Shown: positions 17,214 through 27,229, counted from the stretch's first letter. The stretch is DNA of 64,000 bases from Cyclobacterium jeungdonense (GCF_010994275.1 NZ_WMCD01000001.1:124001-188000), one strand, 5' to 3'. Numbers and translations: made by a program. Notes: generated by a model not told the origin, from the sequence alone.

Positions 17214-18332
17214 TTATTTGGCTACCGGAGTTTTCGAGTCTTGCATTTCTTGCATCCATTCGGCAAAGCAGGACTCCAGAGAGTGCTGCCATTCTGTAAA
17301 CTGCTCAAAAGAATCGGCTGACGATGAATAGGAATCTGTTAATTGAGCTAGTAATTGAGGATCAAAGTTTTTAGCTCCCAGGCCAGCACCCGATTTTTGT
17401 GCATCCAATGCATTACATTGTTGTTCATATTGCCCTTCAACCGGCACCATTAATGTTTTTTTTCGCAAGTACATGGCCTCAGCGATGGACTCAAATCCGG
17501 CAGTGGATAGGTAAGCCTTGCACTGGCTTAATTTTTCAATAAACAAGCGATCGTCAATTTGATGAAACGTCAGGTTGGCCAATGGCTGGTATTTTTGAGG
17601 CATTTCACCAGCATCCCAAAATGCCACAATGGTTATATCCGGAAAATTTTTTGCCAATTCAAAAATTTCCCGGGCATAGCCTGAATTGACAATATAAACC
17701 AGGAAGAAATCTCCGGAATAGGGAAGGGCTGTGCGAACCGATTTTCTCACCATAGGAGGCCAAACACTGAAATTTTTCACCGCAGACATTCTTTCTGGCT
17801 TCCATAGAGAAAGTGCAATGATTTTGGAAGCATTCCAACAGGTGATTTTGGTATTTAGTTTAAACAACTGTTTTTGAATACCTCCCGGTTGAGCAAAAGT
17901 AAAATCTGTATGGTAAATAAGGTATTGGTGTCCGATCACAACGAAGGAAGACCTGTAGGGATAGATCATTGCATAAATTCCTCCCAGCATATCGTAAAAA
18001 TTTAGGACACAATCTGGTTTCTCGGCGACAACGACCTGATCTAATTTTCGAATACTCGCCGTATATCTGGGGAGTTTTTTTAGGTTGTCCCACAAAGTAG
18101 CTCCCATTTTTATGGCTTTATTGGCTTTGTCGGTCACAAAATTGGGACTCTGAATCCGGTGGATGGGGCAGGGAAAAGCGTCTAGAAAGTAATCCGGCAC
18201 TCTTCTTCTGGTGCTGGAACCAAGCACTACCGCCCCGATTTCATGGCCTTGCTTCAGTAGTAATTCTCCAATCACCATGGCCTGGGTCATGTGGCCTCTT
18301 CCTTCTCCTTGTACAATAAACAGGAATTTCAT
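17214..18332 (-). CDS. MurG/GT28-like glycosyltransferase
   Basis: 372 residues. The N-terminus MKFLFIVQGEGRGHMTQAM has the Gly-rich loop of GT-B glycosyltransferases, and the C-terminal domain has CKAYLSTAGFESIAEAMYLRK and MVPVEGQYEQQCNA, the sugar-nucleotide binding half of the MurG/GT28 type. It starts six bases after the LpxH-like phosphatase on the same strand and is presumably co-expressed. The pair suggests transfer of a sugar to a lipid anchor in the inner membrane. The acceptor is unknown; this is not the peptidoglycan MurG, which would lie among division genes. Confidence 0.85.
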   Translation of the reverse strand: MKFLFIVQGEGRGHMTQAMVIGELLLKQGHEIGAVVLGSSTRRRVPDYFLDAFPCPIHRIQSPNFVTDKANKAIKMGATLWDNLKKLPRYTASIRKLDQVVVAEKPDCVLNFYDMLGGIYAMIYPYRSSFVVIGHQYLIYHTDFTFAQPGGIQKQLFKLNTKITCWNASKIIALSLWKPERMSAVKNFSVWPPMVRKSVRTALPYSGDFFLVYIVNSGYAREIFELAKNFPDITIVAFWDAGEMPQKYQPLANLTFHQIDDRLFIEKLSQCKAYLSTAGFESIAEAMYLRKKTLMVPVEGQYEQQCNALDAQKSGAGLGAKNFDPQLLAQLTDSYSSSADSFEQFTEWQHSLESCFAEWMQEMQDSKTPVAK

Positions 18333-18338
18333 TGCCGC

Positions 18339-19157
18339 TTAGCTAAATTTATCCAAAGGTCTGGTAATAGGCTCTTTTAGGGGAATTACCTTACTTTCGG
18401 ATGGTTTGACTTTCCCGAAATCCAGCTCATTGTAATAAATGAGTTGCCAGTTTCCTTCCTGATCTTCAGCCAGAGCACTTAAGGATTCCACCCAATCACC
18501 CGAATTGTAGTATTCGATGCCCTCAATAGTCCTGATTTCTGCTTTATGTATGTGACCACAGATAATTCCATCACAGCCTTTGGAACGGGCTATTTTACAC
18601 AATTCCGTTTCAAACCCGTCGATGTAGGAAACAGCTGATTTAACTTTGGACTTCACATATTGGGACAAGGAAAAATAGGGCAACCCTTTTCTTCTCCGAT
18701 AATGGTTCACACGGGTATTGAGCCAAAGCAAAAAAGTGTAACCCATGTCGCCCAGGTAAGCTATCCAGCGTAGGTGGGTGGTGATGTTGTCAAATACATC
18801 TCCATGGGTAATAAAATATTTCTTTCCATTACTTTCGTAAATCAGATCCTTACGGATGGAAAGATTCCCGATTTCCAAGGGCAGTACCTGGTCCAAAAAA
18901 TCATCGTGATTTCCCCGGAGGTAGATCACTTTGGTACGATCGCAGTCGATCATTTTCAATATCCTGTTGAAAACCCGGGTGTGTTTTCTCTTCCAACTAC
19001 CTGATTTTTTAAGCTGCCATCCATCTATAATGTCGCCGTTGAGAATCAGATTTTCGCATTGGTATTGTTTGAGAAACCTGACCACTTCTTTGGCCTTGGA
19101 CCCTTTTGTTCCCAAATGAATGTCGGAAAGAACGATGGTTTTAAAATTTGTTTCCAA
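18339..19157 (-). CDS. LpxH-like metallophosphoesterase (UDP-2,3-diacylglucosamine diphosphatase-type)
   Basis: 272 residues from a TTG at 19157, chosen because the protein then begins (M)ETNFKTIVLSDIHLG, the normal distance to the first metal motif. No ATG occurs before the fold; the frame runs on upstream to another TTG at 19223. Calcineurin-type metal motifs are LSDIHLGTKG, LILNGDIIDGWQ, YLRGNHDDFL, FITHGDVFD and GIICGHIHKAEI, all intact. The family cleaves pyrophosphate or phosphate bonds of lipid-linked sugars. It precedes a glycosyltransferase. A second, more typical LpxH lies at 24.1-24.9 kb, so this copy probably has another lipid substrate. Confidence 0.85.
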   Translation of the reverse strand: METNFKTIVLSDIHLGTKGSKAKEVVRFLKQYQCENLILNGDIIDGWQLKKSGSWKRKHTRVFNRILKMIDCDRTKVIYLRGNHDDFLDQVLPLEIGNLSIRKDLIYESNGKKYFITHGDVFDNITTHLRWIAYLGDMGYTFLLWLNTRVNHYRRRKGLPYFSLSQYVKSKVKSAVSYIDGFETELCKIARSKGCDGIICGHIHKAEIRTIEGIEYYNSGDWVESLSALAEDQEGNWQLIYYNELDFGKVKPSESKVIPLKEPITRPLDKFS

Positions 19158-19299
19158 AGCTGTTTTGTTTTGGAAGCAATATAAGCCGCTAAGATAAACC
19201 GTTGGTGAAGTACTGTTTATCAAAATGCTAATAAAGTACTTGAATTACCTATAGTTGTGAATGAATTGTTACCCGGCTGTTATTCCGGTTGGAGGGATA

Positions 19300-20643
19300 T
19301 CAGGCATTAAAGATCAATTTAAAGACCGTTCCCTGGGCCAGGGTGGATTTTACCTGAATGTTGCCCTTATGCCTGCGCATGATTTGTTTGGAGAGGCTCA
19401 GTCCTATCCCCGAGCCTTTCTTTTTGGTAGTAAAAAAGGGGATAAAAATCTTGTTTAACGCTTCCTCTTCTATGCCTTTACCAGTGTCTTCCACTTCGAT
19501 AATAATCTTTCCATTGTCATCTATAAAGGCTCTAAGGAAAATTTTCTTATTGGGAACATTTTCTACGGCATGGATTGCATTCTGAGTGAGGTTGATCATT
19601 ACTTGTTCGATTTGCGAACAGTCGGCAAACAGCAGCAGTTCTTCGGGAGTAATTTGCTTTTCTAGTTTCACATCCTGGGATTCCAGTTGGCTCTGAAGCA
19701 AGATATCCATCTGATCAAACAGTTCCCGTATTTTTATGGCAGAAAATTTAGGGAATGGAATATGTGCGAGGCTTCTGAAATCACTTACAAAGTTGATCAA
19801 TCCCTCACTTCGCTTCTCTATCGTAGACAGTCCCATTTGATAATCCTTCAACTCGTCCATTTCTACGGTTTCTCCTAGGTGCATCTTGGATTTTATATCC
19901 GAACTGATAGTCGCTGCCAGGGAGGAAATCGGTGCAATGGAATTCATTATTTCATGGGTCAGTACCCGAATGAGGTTTTGCCATGCTTCCATTTCTTTTT
20001 CCTCCAATTCACTCTGAATATTTTGCAAGGAAACTAATTTAAATTTTACGTCCCTAAGCACCAGCTCTATAGCATAAACTGAAAGCTGCATGATCCCATC
20101 CGGATGGGCGATCTTTATCAACTCACTTCCCCCGGTTCGCAAGTTTTCAATGGCATGATGTAGTTCTTTATTAATTGAAGCGATTTCCTGAATATGGGAT
20201 AGTTTATCTATGTTCAGCATGCGCTTGGCAGCCGTGTTGAGAATCTGCACACTGCCATCCGCCTCAAACGTAATCAATCCAATACTTAGATGTTGGAACA
20301 CTGTTCGGAAATAATGAAAATTAGCCTCTTTTTCTATCTGGTCTTCCTTGAGTTTCGCCAGAATGGCATTGAATTCAATGTGCAGGTCATCGGTTTCTGT
20401 TCCATCGAATTTCACTGGATATACCGTTGCGTAGTTGTTTTGCTTGATGCTGTCTAAAAACTGGCGCACTTTTTTAAAACTACTTTCCGCATAACGGATC
20501 AGGAGGATTAGCTGTACAAAAGTGAGTATGATGAACAGTGAAATCGCAAATACTCCGGAATCATTAACAATGATGTAAGCCAGTAAAAAAAGAGTAAGTG
20601 TCAGAACAAAAACCCTTCCCAGTAAGCCGATTTTATAATCCAT
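19300..20643 (-). CDS. NtrY-like sensor histidine kinase
   Basis: 447 residues. Two N-terminal transmembrane helices (about residues 7-25 and 28-50) bracket almost no periplasmic loop, so it probably senses a membrane or cytoplasmic signal. A HAMP/PAS-like linker leads to phospho-acceptor His230 in THEIMNSIAPISS, then the ATPase domain with NLTQNAIHAV, DTGKGIEEEALNKIF and GSGIGLSLSKQIM. It overlaps the end of the response-regulator gene by 11 bases, so the two are one operon and the likely cognate pair. The stimulus is unknown. The N-terminal half resembles nitrogen-sensor NtrY kinases in layout only. Confidence 0.93.
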   Translation of the reverse strand: MDYKIGLLGRVFVLTLTLFLLAYIIVNDSGVFAISLFIILTFVQLILLIRYAESSFKKVRQFLDSIKQNNYATVYPVKFDGTETDDLHIEFNAILAKLKEDQIEKEANFHYFRTVFQHLSIGLITFEADGSVQILNTAAKRMLNIDKLSHIQEIASINKELHHAIENLRTGGSELIKIAHPDGIMQLSVYAIELVLRDVKFKLVSLQNIQSELEEKEMEAWQNLIRVLTHEIMNSIAPISSLAATISSDIKSKMHLGETVEMDELKDYQMGLSTIEKRSEGLINFVSDFRSLAHIPFPKFSAIKIRELFDQMDILLQSQLESQDVKLEKQITPEELLLFADCSQIEQVMINLTQNAIHAVENVPNKKIFLRAFIDDNGKIIIEVEDTGKGIEEEALNKIFIPFFTTKKKGSGIGLSLSKQIMRRHKGNIQVKSTLAQGTVFKLIFNA

Positions 20644-22012
20644 ATTTCTCCAACCTTCTGTACAGAGAGGCTCTTGTCAAACCCAACGCTTTCGCTGCTT
20701 TGGATATGTTGCCCCCGTTCTTGTCTATGGCTTTTTGGATGAGATTTTTTTCCACCTCGTCCAGGTTGTAGGTATTGCTGCTGACTTTTTCATTGGAAGG
20801 TTTGGCGGACAGGAAGAAAAAATCCCTGCTATCCAGCTCATTTCCTTCTGCCATGATGATAGCCCGCTCTATGGCATGCTGCAATTCCCGAATATTACCG
20901 GGCCAACTATAGCGCTGCAATAATTGCATGGCATTTTGCTTTAGTCCTTTAAATTGCTTGCGGTATTTTGCGGAGTATACAGTTAAGAAATGAGATGCCA
21001 GTATGGGAATGTCATCCTGTCTGTCACGAAGAGGTGGAAGAAAAATTTCTACCGTATTGATTCGGTATAAGAGATCTTGCCGAAATGAATTTTCCAGGAT
21101 CATGTCATGCACCGGCATGTTAGTGGCGCAGATGAGCCGAATATCGACCGGGATGGATTTATTAGTTCCAATACGCGTCACTTCTCTTTTTTGCAACACC
21201 GTCAGCAGTTTAGATTGTAAGGGCATGCTCAGGTTTCCGATTTCATCCAGGAACAAGGTCCCCTTATCCGCTATTTCAAACCTTCCGGCGCGGTCTTCCT
21301 TGGCATCCGTATACGCTCCTCTTTTGTGACCAAATAACTCACTCTCAAATAAACTTTCCGTAATGGCACCCATATCGACGCCCACGAAAATTTCATCCTT
21401 TCTCTCCGATCGATCATGGATGGCACGAGCTATCAGTTCTTTTCCAGTCCCATTTTCGCCAAGAATAAGAATATTAGCATCGGTTTTAGCGACCTTTTCG
21501 ATAATGGAAAATACATTCTTCATCGAGGCACTTTGGCCTATGATTTCCGAAAATGGTTTTTTTAAATCCGCCTGCAATTGTTTTTGCCTGTTGGAAAGCT
21601 TATCCACCTGATTGTAGCTTTCTTTGAGCTTGACTGCCGCTGAAAGTGTTGCCAGCAGTTTCTCGTTTTGCCAGGGTTTCAAAATAAAATCTGTCGCTCC
21701 TTCTTTTAATGCCTGCACCGCCATTTCCACGTCTCCAAAAGCAGTGATCAGGATTACGACTGCCTTGGGGTCAATTTCTTTGATCTGTTTCAACCAATGA
21801 AACCCTTCTTTGCCGGAAGTGGTGTCCTCGGTGAAATTCATATCCAGAAGGATTACATCAAAACTATTGTTATTGACTAAAAATGGAATTCTTCTCGGAT
21901 CTTTTTCAATGAACACTTCTTTCGCATGTTTTTTTAGCAGCATTTTAGCTGCAAATAGCAGGTCCTCATTGTCATCCACTATCAAAATCTTTCCCAAATT
22001 CGTCTCTTCCAT
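20633..22012 (-). CDS. NtrC-like sigma-54-dependent response regulator
   Basis: 459 residues. The receiver domain has acidic pocket residues 13-14 and phospho-acceptor Asp57 in LLDMNF. The AAA+ domain has Walker A GENGTGKELIARAIH and the arginine-rich end PGNIRELQHAIERAI. The C-terminal Fis-type helix-turn-helix is GGNISKAAKALGLTRASLYRRL. The loop that normally reads GAFTGA and touches sigma-54 is GAYTDA (about residues 232-237). It is first in the operon with the histidine kinase. The regulon cannot be seen in this window. Confidence 0.94.
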   Translation of the reverse strand: MEETNLGKILIVDDNEDLLFAAKMLLKKHAKEVFIEKDPRRIPFLVNNNSFDVILLDMNFTEDTTSGKEGFHWLKQIKEIDPKAVVILITAFGDVEMAVQALKEGATDFILKPWQNEKLLATLSAAVKLKESYNQVDKLSNRQKQLQADLKKPFSEIIGQSASMKNVFSIIEKVAKTDANILILGENGTGKELIARAIHDRSERKDEIFVGVDMGAITESLFESELFGHKRGAYTDAKEDRAGRFEIADKGTLFLDEIGNLSMPLQSKLLTVLQKREVTRIGTNKSIPVDIRLICATNMPVHDMILENSFRQDLLYRINTVEIFLPPLRDRQDDIPILASHFLTVYSAKYRKQFKGLKQNAMQLLQRYSWPGNIRELQHAIERAIIMAEGNELDSRDFFFLSAKPSNEKVSSNTYNLDEVEKNLIQKAIDKNGGNISKAAKALGLTRASLYRRLEKYGL

Positions 22013-22155
22013 ATTTTATGATTTATCAATGCTGAAATAATGCCATATTTTCACCCGCTAATTTAACCAGAAAAAGCCAATTCTTGAATTTATTTGTACG
22101 TAAATGGACAATTTTAGTGCGCTTTTGGACAAGTCTAGATTCCTTACCCGATGAG

Positions 22156-22186
22156 TTTCATTAGCCTGATAAAAATGTTACCTTTG
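22156..22186 (+). promoter_or_regulatory. Bacteroidota-type promoter for the FKBP gene
   Basis: A -33-like TTTC (22156-22159), a 19-base spacer and TACCTTTG (22179-22186), which fits the TAnnTTTG -7 consensus. The start codon follows 26 bases later. Confidence 0.6.
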
Positions 22187-22212
22187 TTGTTTAAACAAAT
22201 AAATACAAACTT

Positions 22213-22641
22213 ATGTCTGTAGCAACTAAAGGAAATACCGTAAAGGTACACTACACAGGAAAACTAAAAGACGGAACTATATTTGATTCTTCTCAAGATC
22301 GTGAACCGTTGGAATTCATCCTGGGCGATGGAAAAATGATCAAAGGATTTGACGTAGCTGTTGAGGGCATGCAAGTAGGAGATGACAAAAGTGTAACCAT
22401 TCCGTCTGAGGAAGCTTACGGTCAGAAAAGAGAAGACATGATGCTGGATGTTCCTTTGGAGCAGGTTCCTGCCGAGATTAAGCCTGAGGTAGGAATGGAT
22501 CTTTCCATTCAGAATCAACAAGGACAGCCTACTCCGGTTAAGGTAGTCCATGTAGACGAAGCTAAAATTACCCTTGATGCTAACCATCCTCTTGCTGGAG
22601 AAGATTTGGTTTTTGATATCAAGTTGGTAGAAGTAAAGTAA
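22213..22641 (+). CDS. FKBP-type peptidyl-prolyl isomerase, SlyD-like
   Basis: 142 residues. The N-terminal FKBP part is VKVHYTGKLKDGTIFDSS, REPLEFILGDGKMIKGFDVAVEGM and VTIPSEEAYG, followed by an inserted chaperone flap and the family end HPLAGEDLVFDIKLVEV. It catalyses cis-trans isomerisation at proline and aids folding, in the cytoplasm because no signal peptide is present. It lacks the long His/Cys-rich tail of E. coli SlyD, so nickel delivery is unlikely. It is a single-gene unit with a good promoter upstream and a strong terminator downstream. Confidence 0.94.
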   Translation: MSVATKGNTVKVHYTGKLKDGTIFDSSQDREPLEFILGDGKMIKGFDVAVEGMQVGDDKSVTIPSEEAYGQKREDMMLDVPLEQVPAEIKPEVGMDLSIQNQQGQPTPVKVVHVDEAKITLDANHPLAGEDLVFDIKLVEVK

Positions 22642-22661
22642 TAGGTGTTAAAAGATTAAAA

Positions 22662-22695
22662 GGGAGGTAAACGGGTCGTTTGTCTCCCTTTTTTT
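22662..22695 (+). terminator. Strong, probably bidirectional terminator
   Basis: GGGAG-GT-AAACG-GGT-CGTTT-GT-CTCCC (22662-22688) forms a two-part stem, followed by seven T's. On the minus strand the same stem is followed by TTTTAATCTTTT, so it can also end the gene at 22694-23128. Confidence 0.85.
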
Positions 22696-23128
22696 ATTCG
22701 TCCAGGTTTACATTTCTTTCCATGCTTCCTGGTGGATTAGCATACACACTTTTGGTCTTATTGTATTTTGCATTGCCCACTTCGACTACAAATAGTTTAC
22801 TGTTCAAATGAGTAAAATCATAGCTTTTTTGCATACCATCAGTTGGATTCAGTTGGTCGTGCAAAATCAAATTCCCTAGAATATCGTATATTTTTACATC
22901 CGTCAGTTGTTTGCTTGGTTTTTCCAAAACCAATTTAAACTTTTTATTTCCCAGGGATTGAAGATTAAAGTTTACCGGGGCAGAACCCAAATCCGTTGGA
23001 AATGATATTTCAGTTTCAATAAGTTTCCTGACATTCTGTGCTCCTACAATAAATGTACTTGCATAATAAAAGGCTAACAAAAGAAAAACAAGGGGTATGT
23101 ATTTTTTGGTAATTTTATCTCCATCCAT
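22694..23128 (-). CDS. Exported beta-sandwich protein resembling a T9SS C-terminal domain
   Basis: 144 residues with an N-terminal hydrophobic signal/anchor (about residues 11-28). The body has VKIYDILGNLILHDQL and FVVEVGNAKYNKTKSVY, the strand pattern of the Bacteroidota type IX secretion C-terminal domain (IYDxxGxxV ... GxYxVxxxxG...), but here it forms almost the whole protein and is followed by about 15 extra residues rather than ending at once. It may be a small structural protein of similar fold rather than a cargo. No catalytic residues are visible. Single gene, sharing a terminator with the FKBP gene. Confidence 0.6.
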   Translation of the reverse strand: MDGDKITKKYIPLVFLLLAFYYASTFIVGAQNVRKLIETEISFPTDLGSAPVNFNLQSLGNKKFKLVLEKPSKQLTDVKIYDILGNLILHDQLNPTDGMQKSYDFTHLNSKLFVVEVGNAKYNKTKSVYANPPGSMERNVNLDE

Positions 23129-23287
23129 TAACGCACAAATTGCAAAAATTGAACCGAAAAATTTTAATTTTTCATCAATAATTAATATTAATTAACAAAA
23201 TTATAATTTATTAATTAATTTTTTATCCTGAAAGATATGCAATGTTGGAGGTTTTATGTAAGTGGTACTGCTCGGGTAAGTATGGAT

Positions 23288-24127
23288 TCAAAATGACTCC
23301 GGGCGGTTGAATACCATTAAGGTGTTGGCATCCATTAAAACTACCTTATTATTTGTCAATGCCAATGCCCTGATCTCCGGTAAATCTGGTAAAAGAAGTT
23401 TGGAACTAACTTCTGACAAAAAATTCGTTTTAATCAAGTAATTGTTTTCCAGGGAATAGATGTTTTCATTATCTATAAAAGCCGGAAGATTCCCGGGTAT
23501 GTCAATTTTTTTAATGTAATTTGCCTGATTATCAAATAGGTGCATCCCCTCGCTTGCTATTTGTAGAAACAACAGGTTCTTTCTCTCCAGAATTTGTATG
23601 ACTTGCAAACTACTTTGAGGTAGTAATGCCATTAATGGTTGTCGCTGTATCGTGTTGCCAGATGACCGATCGATCTTTTTAAGACTCAGATCAGCTTCAT
23701 CATAAAGCCATAAGCCATGATTATTTCCCTGGCTAGCCTGACTGATATACCCGGTAATTCCAAGGTCAGGTATTGAATTTCTGCTGATTGGATTTAGAAA
23801 TCGGTCAAGGATTTCAAATTGCTGCAGACTTGCCGAATACAAAAAAATGGTCACCGTCCAAAAAGCGTCCAATTGGGTGAGCACCGAGCTGAACGCCGGG
23901 GCATAAATATTTAGCGAATCGCCCTGCTCGCTAAACTGTCTCAAGTAGCCGTTTTGATCACTAACGAAAATATTTCCTCGTCTGTCAACTGATAGCTTGT
24001 CGGGTCGATGCAACTCCAATTGCCAGGCTTTTTTGGGAATGCCTTGTAGGTGGCCTCGGATGGATACCCCAACGATTAAAATAAAAATCAGAATAGCGAC
24101 CTTATTCAGATTTGATGGCATATCCAT
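23288..24127 (-). CDS. Exported NHL/beta-propeller-like protein of unknown function
   Basis: About 279 residues from ATG 24127 (ATG 24121 or 24169 are alternatives). A signal anchor (VAILIFILIVGVSIRG) is followed by propeller-like repeats such as RPDKLSVDRRGNIFVSDQNG. These resemble the blades of NHL or PQQ-like proteins but are too diverged for a named family. It overlaps the end of the LpxH gene by about 26 bases, so it is probably translated from the same message. It may help lipid A assembly or simply share regulation. Function not known. Confidence 0.6.
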   Translation of the reverse strand: MDMPSNLNKVAILIFILIVGVSIRGHLQGIPKKAWQLELHRPDKLSVDRRGNIFVSDQNGYLRQFSEQGDSLNIYAPAFSSVLTQLDAFWTVTIFLYSASLQQFEILDRFLNPISRNSIPDLGITGYISQASQGNNHGLWLYDEADLSLKKIDRSSGNTIQRQPLMALLPQSSLQVIQILERKNLLFLQIASEGMHLFDNQANYIKKIDIPGNLPAFIDNENIYSLENNYLIKTNFLSEVSSKLLLPDLPEIRALALTNNKVVLMDANTLMVFNRPESF

Positions 24128-24887
24128 TGTACGATTTGAGTTGAAAAAACGATCCGTCAAATTCGCCATAATGGCACTGATTCACCCATTCCCCTAAATT
24201 AAAATAGGTGGAATTTTCATGAAGAGGTAAGTTCAGAGGCAAGTGGCGGTGTCCAAATATGTAATAATCAAAATGCATCTTTTTTTCGATTTCCAGGCAA
24301 TATTGGTATAACCACTCATTTTCTTTCCCCTTGAATTCCCCCTCTTTTTTTTGATCATTGGTCAGCCTGCTATTTTTTGACCAGGAATGTGCGATGGCCA
24401 TGCCAATATCCGGATGAATCCACTTGAAGAGCCATTGGCAGTATTTACTTGTGAAAATTCGTTTCAAAATCTTGTACTTTTTGTCCCCAGGACCCAATCC
24501 GTCACCATGACCCACCAGAAACTTTTTTTGATTAATTTCCATTTCCAAGGGGTGGTGAAATACCGGGATTTCGAGTTCCTCCGTAAAATAATCGCGCATC
24601 CACAGGTCATGGTTTCCCGTGAAGAAAAAAAGTGGAATGCCATCGGCCCGCATGGAGGTTATTTTGGAAATGAAACGAACAAATCCCTTTGGAATGACTT
24701 TTTCATATTCAAACCAGAAATCGAATAGATCTCCCAAAAAAAACACCGCAGCGGCATCTTTTTCTATCTCTCCTAGCCATTTGATGATTTTTTGTTCTCG
24801 TTCCCTGCTTGACTCCAAATCCGGAGTTCCCAGGTGAAAATCGGATACAAAATATACTTTTTGCTGATCTTTTAACCGGATCTTCAT
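24102..24887 (-). CDS. lpxH: UDP-2,3-diacylglucosamine diphosphatase (lipid A synthesis)
   Basis: 261 residues from ATG 24887; ATG 24926 and a GTG at 24938 lie in frame upstream. Calcineurin-type metal motifs are FVSDFHLGTPD, FFLGDLFDFWFE, FTGNHDLWM, LVGHGDGLGPGD and YYIFGHRHLP, with the FDFWFE motif typical of LpxH. It cleaves UDP-2,3-diacylglucosamine to 2,3-diacylglucosamine 1-phosphate on the inner membrane in lipid A synthesis. It overlaps the beta-propeller gene downstream. A second LpxH-like gene exists at 18.3-19.2 kb; this one is the better candidate for the main enzyme. Confidence 0.88.
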   Translation of the reverse strand: MKIRLKDQQKVYFVSDFHLGTPDLESSREREQKIIKWLGEIEKDAAAVFFLGDLFDFWFEYEKVIPKGFVRFISKITSMRADGIPLFFFTGNHDLWMRDYFTEELEIPVFHHPLEMEINQKKFLVGHGDGLGPGDKKYKILKRIFTSKYCQWLFKWIHPDIGMAIAHSWSKNSRLTNDQKKEGEFKGKENEWLYQYCLEIEKKMHFDYYIFGHRHLPLNLPLHENSTYFNLGEWVNQCHYGEFDGSFFQLKSYNGYAIKSE

Positions 24888-25180
24888 TTTGCCAGGGGGA
24901 AGGGTATTGGTTCCGGAAAAGGACATATATTGACTCACATTTTTCTAAAAAAAGAATCGTAGCCGGAAAATCACAAACTCCGACGACATACTAAAGGAAT
25001 TTAACAATATAAATATAGGAGAATAAAAGGTGAATCACTAGAATGAAACATAAGCTAACTTTTATCCATCGGCTTAGTTTTTTACCGCCTTTTCCTGAGA
25101 GATGATTAAACAAGGAATTCCGATAAAAAAGCGGCCGAGCCTCTCTTTTACCGGAATTTTCATTTACAATTTACAGGAAA

Positions 25181-27229
25181 TCAATCTCTATTTTCTATCA
25201 CATCTTCTTTCTTCTCTTCCTCTTCATCGGACACTTCTTCCTTTTTAGGCTCTATCGATTCGATGTTTTTGCCATCCACCACTTTAGTGAATTTTTCATA
25301 AGTGGTTTCCTTGTCAAAAGGTCTCTTTCCAATAAGGTTTTCCAGGTCGGATTGAAACAATATTTCTTTTTCCAGCAACTTTTGAGCAATTATTTCAAGT
25401 TCTTTTTGTCGCTCCCTAAGTAACGTGATAGTTTTTACGTAAGAAAACTCAATTAACTTACGAACTTCCTCATCTATGGTTTGAGCAGTATTTTCAGAAT
25501 AGGGCTTGTCGAATTTATACTCACTTGCTTTACTGTCGTAGAAGGAAACATTTCCTATTTTTTCGTTCATTCCATAAATGGATACAATGGAATAGGCCAT
25601 TTTTGTAATCCTTTCGAGATCGCTCAACGCTCCGGTGGATATTTTTCCGAAAATGATTTCTTCTGCCGCCCGACCTCCAAGTGCCATGCACATCTCGTCA
25701 ATTAATTGTTCGGTTTGGTAAAGGAATTGTTCTTTAGGGAGGTATTGCGCATAACCCAGGGCAGCGATACCCCTTGGTACAATACTAACCTTTACCAATG
25801 GATCTGCATGTTCTAAGAACCATCCGGCCACGGCATGACCCGCCTCATGGTAGGCAACAATTTTCTTTTCTTCCGGGGAAATGATTTTATTTTTCTTCTC
25901 CAGACCTCCAATAACCCGATCTACGGCATCCTGAAAGTCCTGCATGTCTACGGCCTCCTTATTTCTTCTCGCAGCGATCAAAGCAGCTTCATTACAAACG
26001 TTGGCTATTTCAGCACCTGCAAATCCCGGCGTTTGCGCAGCCAGTTTTTTCGGCTCCACATCATCTGCTGTTTTAATTGGCTCCAAATGCACTTTGAAAA
26101 TGGCTTCTCTTCCAACCATATCCGGCTTATCTATACTTATTTGACGATCAAACCTACCTGCCCTAAGCAGCGCACTGTCCAGTACATCCGGTCGGTTGGT
26201 AGCTGCTAAAACGATAACTCCTGAATCCGTGCCGAAGCCATCCATTTCCACCAATAAGGAATTAAGGGTGTTTTCCCGTTCATCATTGGATCCTGGCATC
26301 TGTCCTTTGCCTCTGGACCGGCCAATCGCATCAATTTCATCAATAAATATAATACAAGGAGCTTTTTCTTTCGCCTGCTTGAAAAGGTCGCGCACTCTTG
26401 CGGCACCTACCCCCACAAACATTTCTACAAAATCAGACCCCGACAAGGTGAAAAAAGGAACACCCGCTTCACCTGCGACGGCCTTAGCCAATAATGTTTT
26501 TCCAGTACCAGGAGGGCCAATTAGTAGGGCGCCTTTTGGAATTTTGCCACCCAACTTGGTGAATTTACCAGGGGTTTTAAGAAACTCTACAATTTCTTCG
26601 ACTTCCTCTTTTGCCTCGTCCAAACCTGCCACGTTGTCAAAAGTAATCTTGACCTTATTTTCTGCATCAAACAACTGGGCCTTCGATTTTCCTACATTGA
26701 AAATCTGACCTCCGGGACCACTCGGACCCGACATTCTACGCATCATCATCCAGAAAAGAAAAAAGATCAGTATTAAGAAACCAAAGCTGGAAATCCAATT
26801 TCCCCAGCTCTCCTCTTCCTTGGCTGAATACCCGATTCGTTCATCCTCTGGCAATTGCTCTTCTAATCGAGTATAGCTTTCAATGAAGTTATCAACAGAG
26901 GCTATATTAATTCGATAATGAGGTCCGGTAGGATTATAAAACCTATTTTGAGCCTCTAATTCGTCTTTGTAGCGTTGATTTTCTAAAGCGGCCTCCCTCA
27001 GGGTAACCTCAACGTAGTTCTGGTTGTAGATTACGGTTACTTTCTGAACATCGTTACTTAAAACCATGTCTTCAAAGCGCTTCATCGTAATCTCCAGGGT
27101 GGCTGAATTCTGATTGAACCAAGTCACACCTATCAAAACGATAACCGCTGTAATTATCAACCAGAGTTGAAAATTGGGCTTTTGGGGTGGCTTTGGAACA
27201 AACTTTTTAGATTTATTTTTATCACTCAT
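25181..27229 (-). CDS. ftsH: ATP-dependent zinc metalloprotease FtsH
   Basis: 682 residues. It has two transmembrane helices (about 18-36 and 150-166) around a periplasmic domain, then the AAA+ module with Walker [18 protein letters not shown] and Walker [11 protein letters not shown]. The zinc site is HEAGH at about residues 461-465. The C-terminus is very acidic ([15 protein letters not shown]). It degrades misfolded membrane proteins and some short-lived regulators. It follows rsfS on the same strand with 70 bases between, an arrangement common in Bacteroidota. Confidence 0.98.
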   Translation of the reverse strand: MSDKNKSKKFVPKPPQKPNFQLWLIITAVIVLIGVTWFNQNSATLEITMKRFEDMVLSNDVQKVTVIYNQNYVEVTLREAALENQRYKDELEAQNRFYNPTGPHYRINIASVDNFIESYTRLEEQLPEDERIGYSAKEEESWGNWISSFGFLILIFFLFWMMMRRMSGPSGPGGQIFNVGKSKAQLFDAENKVKITFDNVAGLDEAKEEVEEIVEFLKTPGKFTKLGGKIPKGALLIGPPGTGKTLLAKAVAGEAGVPFFTLSGSDFVEMFVGVGAARVRDLFKQAKEKAPCIIFIDEIDAIGRSRGKGQMPGSNDERENTLNSLLVEMDGFGTDSGVIVLAATNRPDVLDSALLRAGRFDRQISIDKPDMVGREAIFKVHLEPIKTADDVEPKKLAAQTPGFAGAEIANVCNEAALIAARRNKEAVDMQDFQDAVDRVIGGLEKKNKIISPEEKKIVAYHEAGHAVAGWFLEHADPLVKVSIVPRGIAALGYAQYLPKEQFLYQTEQLIDEMCMALGGRAAEEIIFGKISTGALSDLERITKMAYSIVSIYGMNEKIGNVSFYDSKASEYKFDKPYSENTAQTIDEEVRKLIEFSYVKTITLLRERQKELEIIAQKLLEKEILFQSDLENLIGKRPFDKETTYEKFTKVVDGKNIESIEPKKEEVSDEEEEKKEDVIENRD

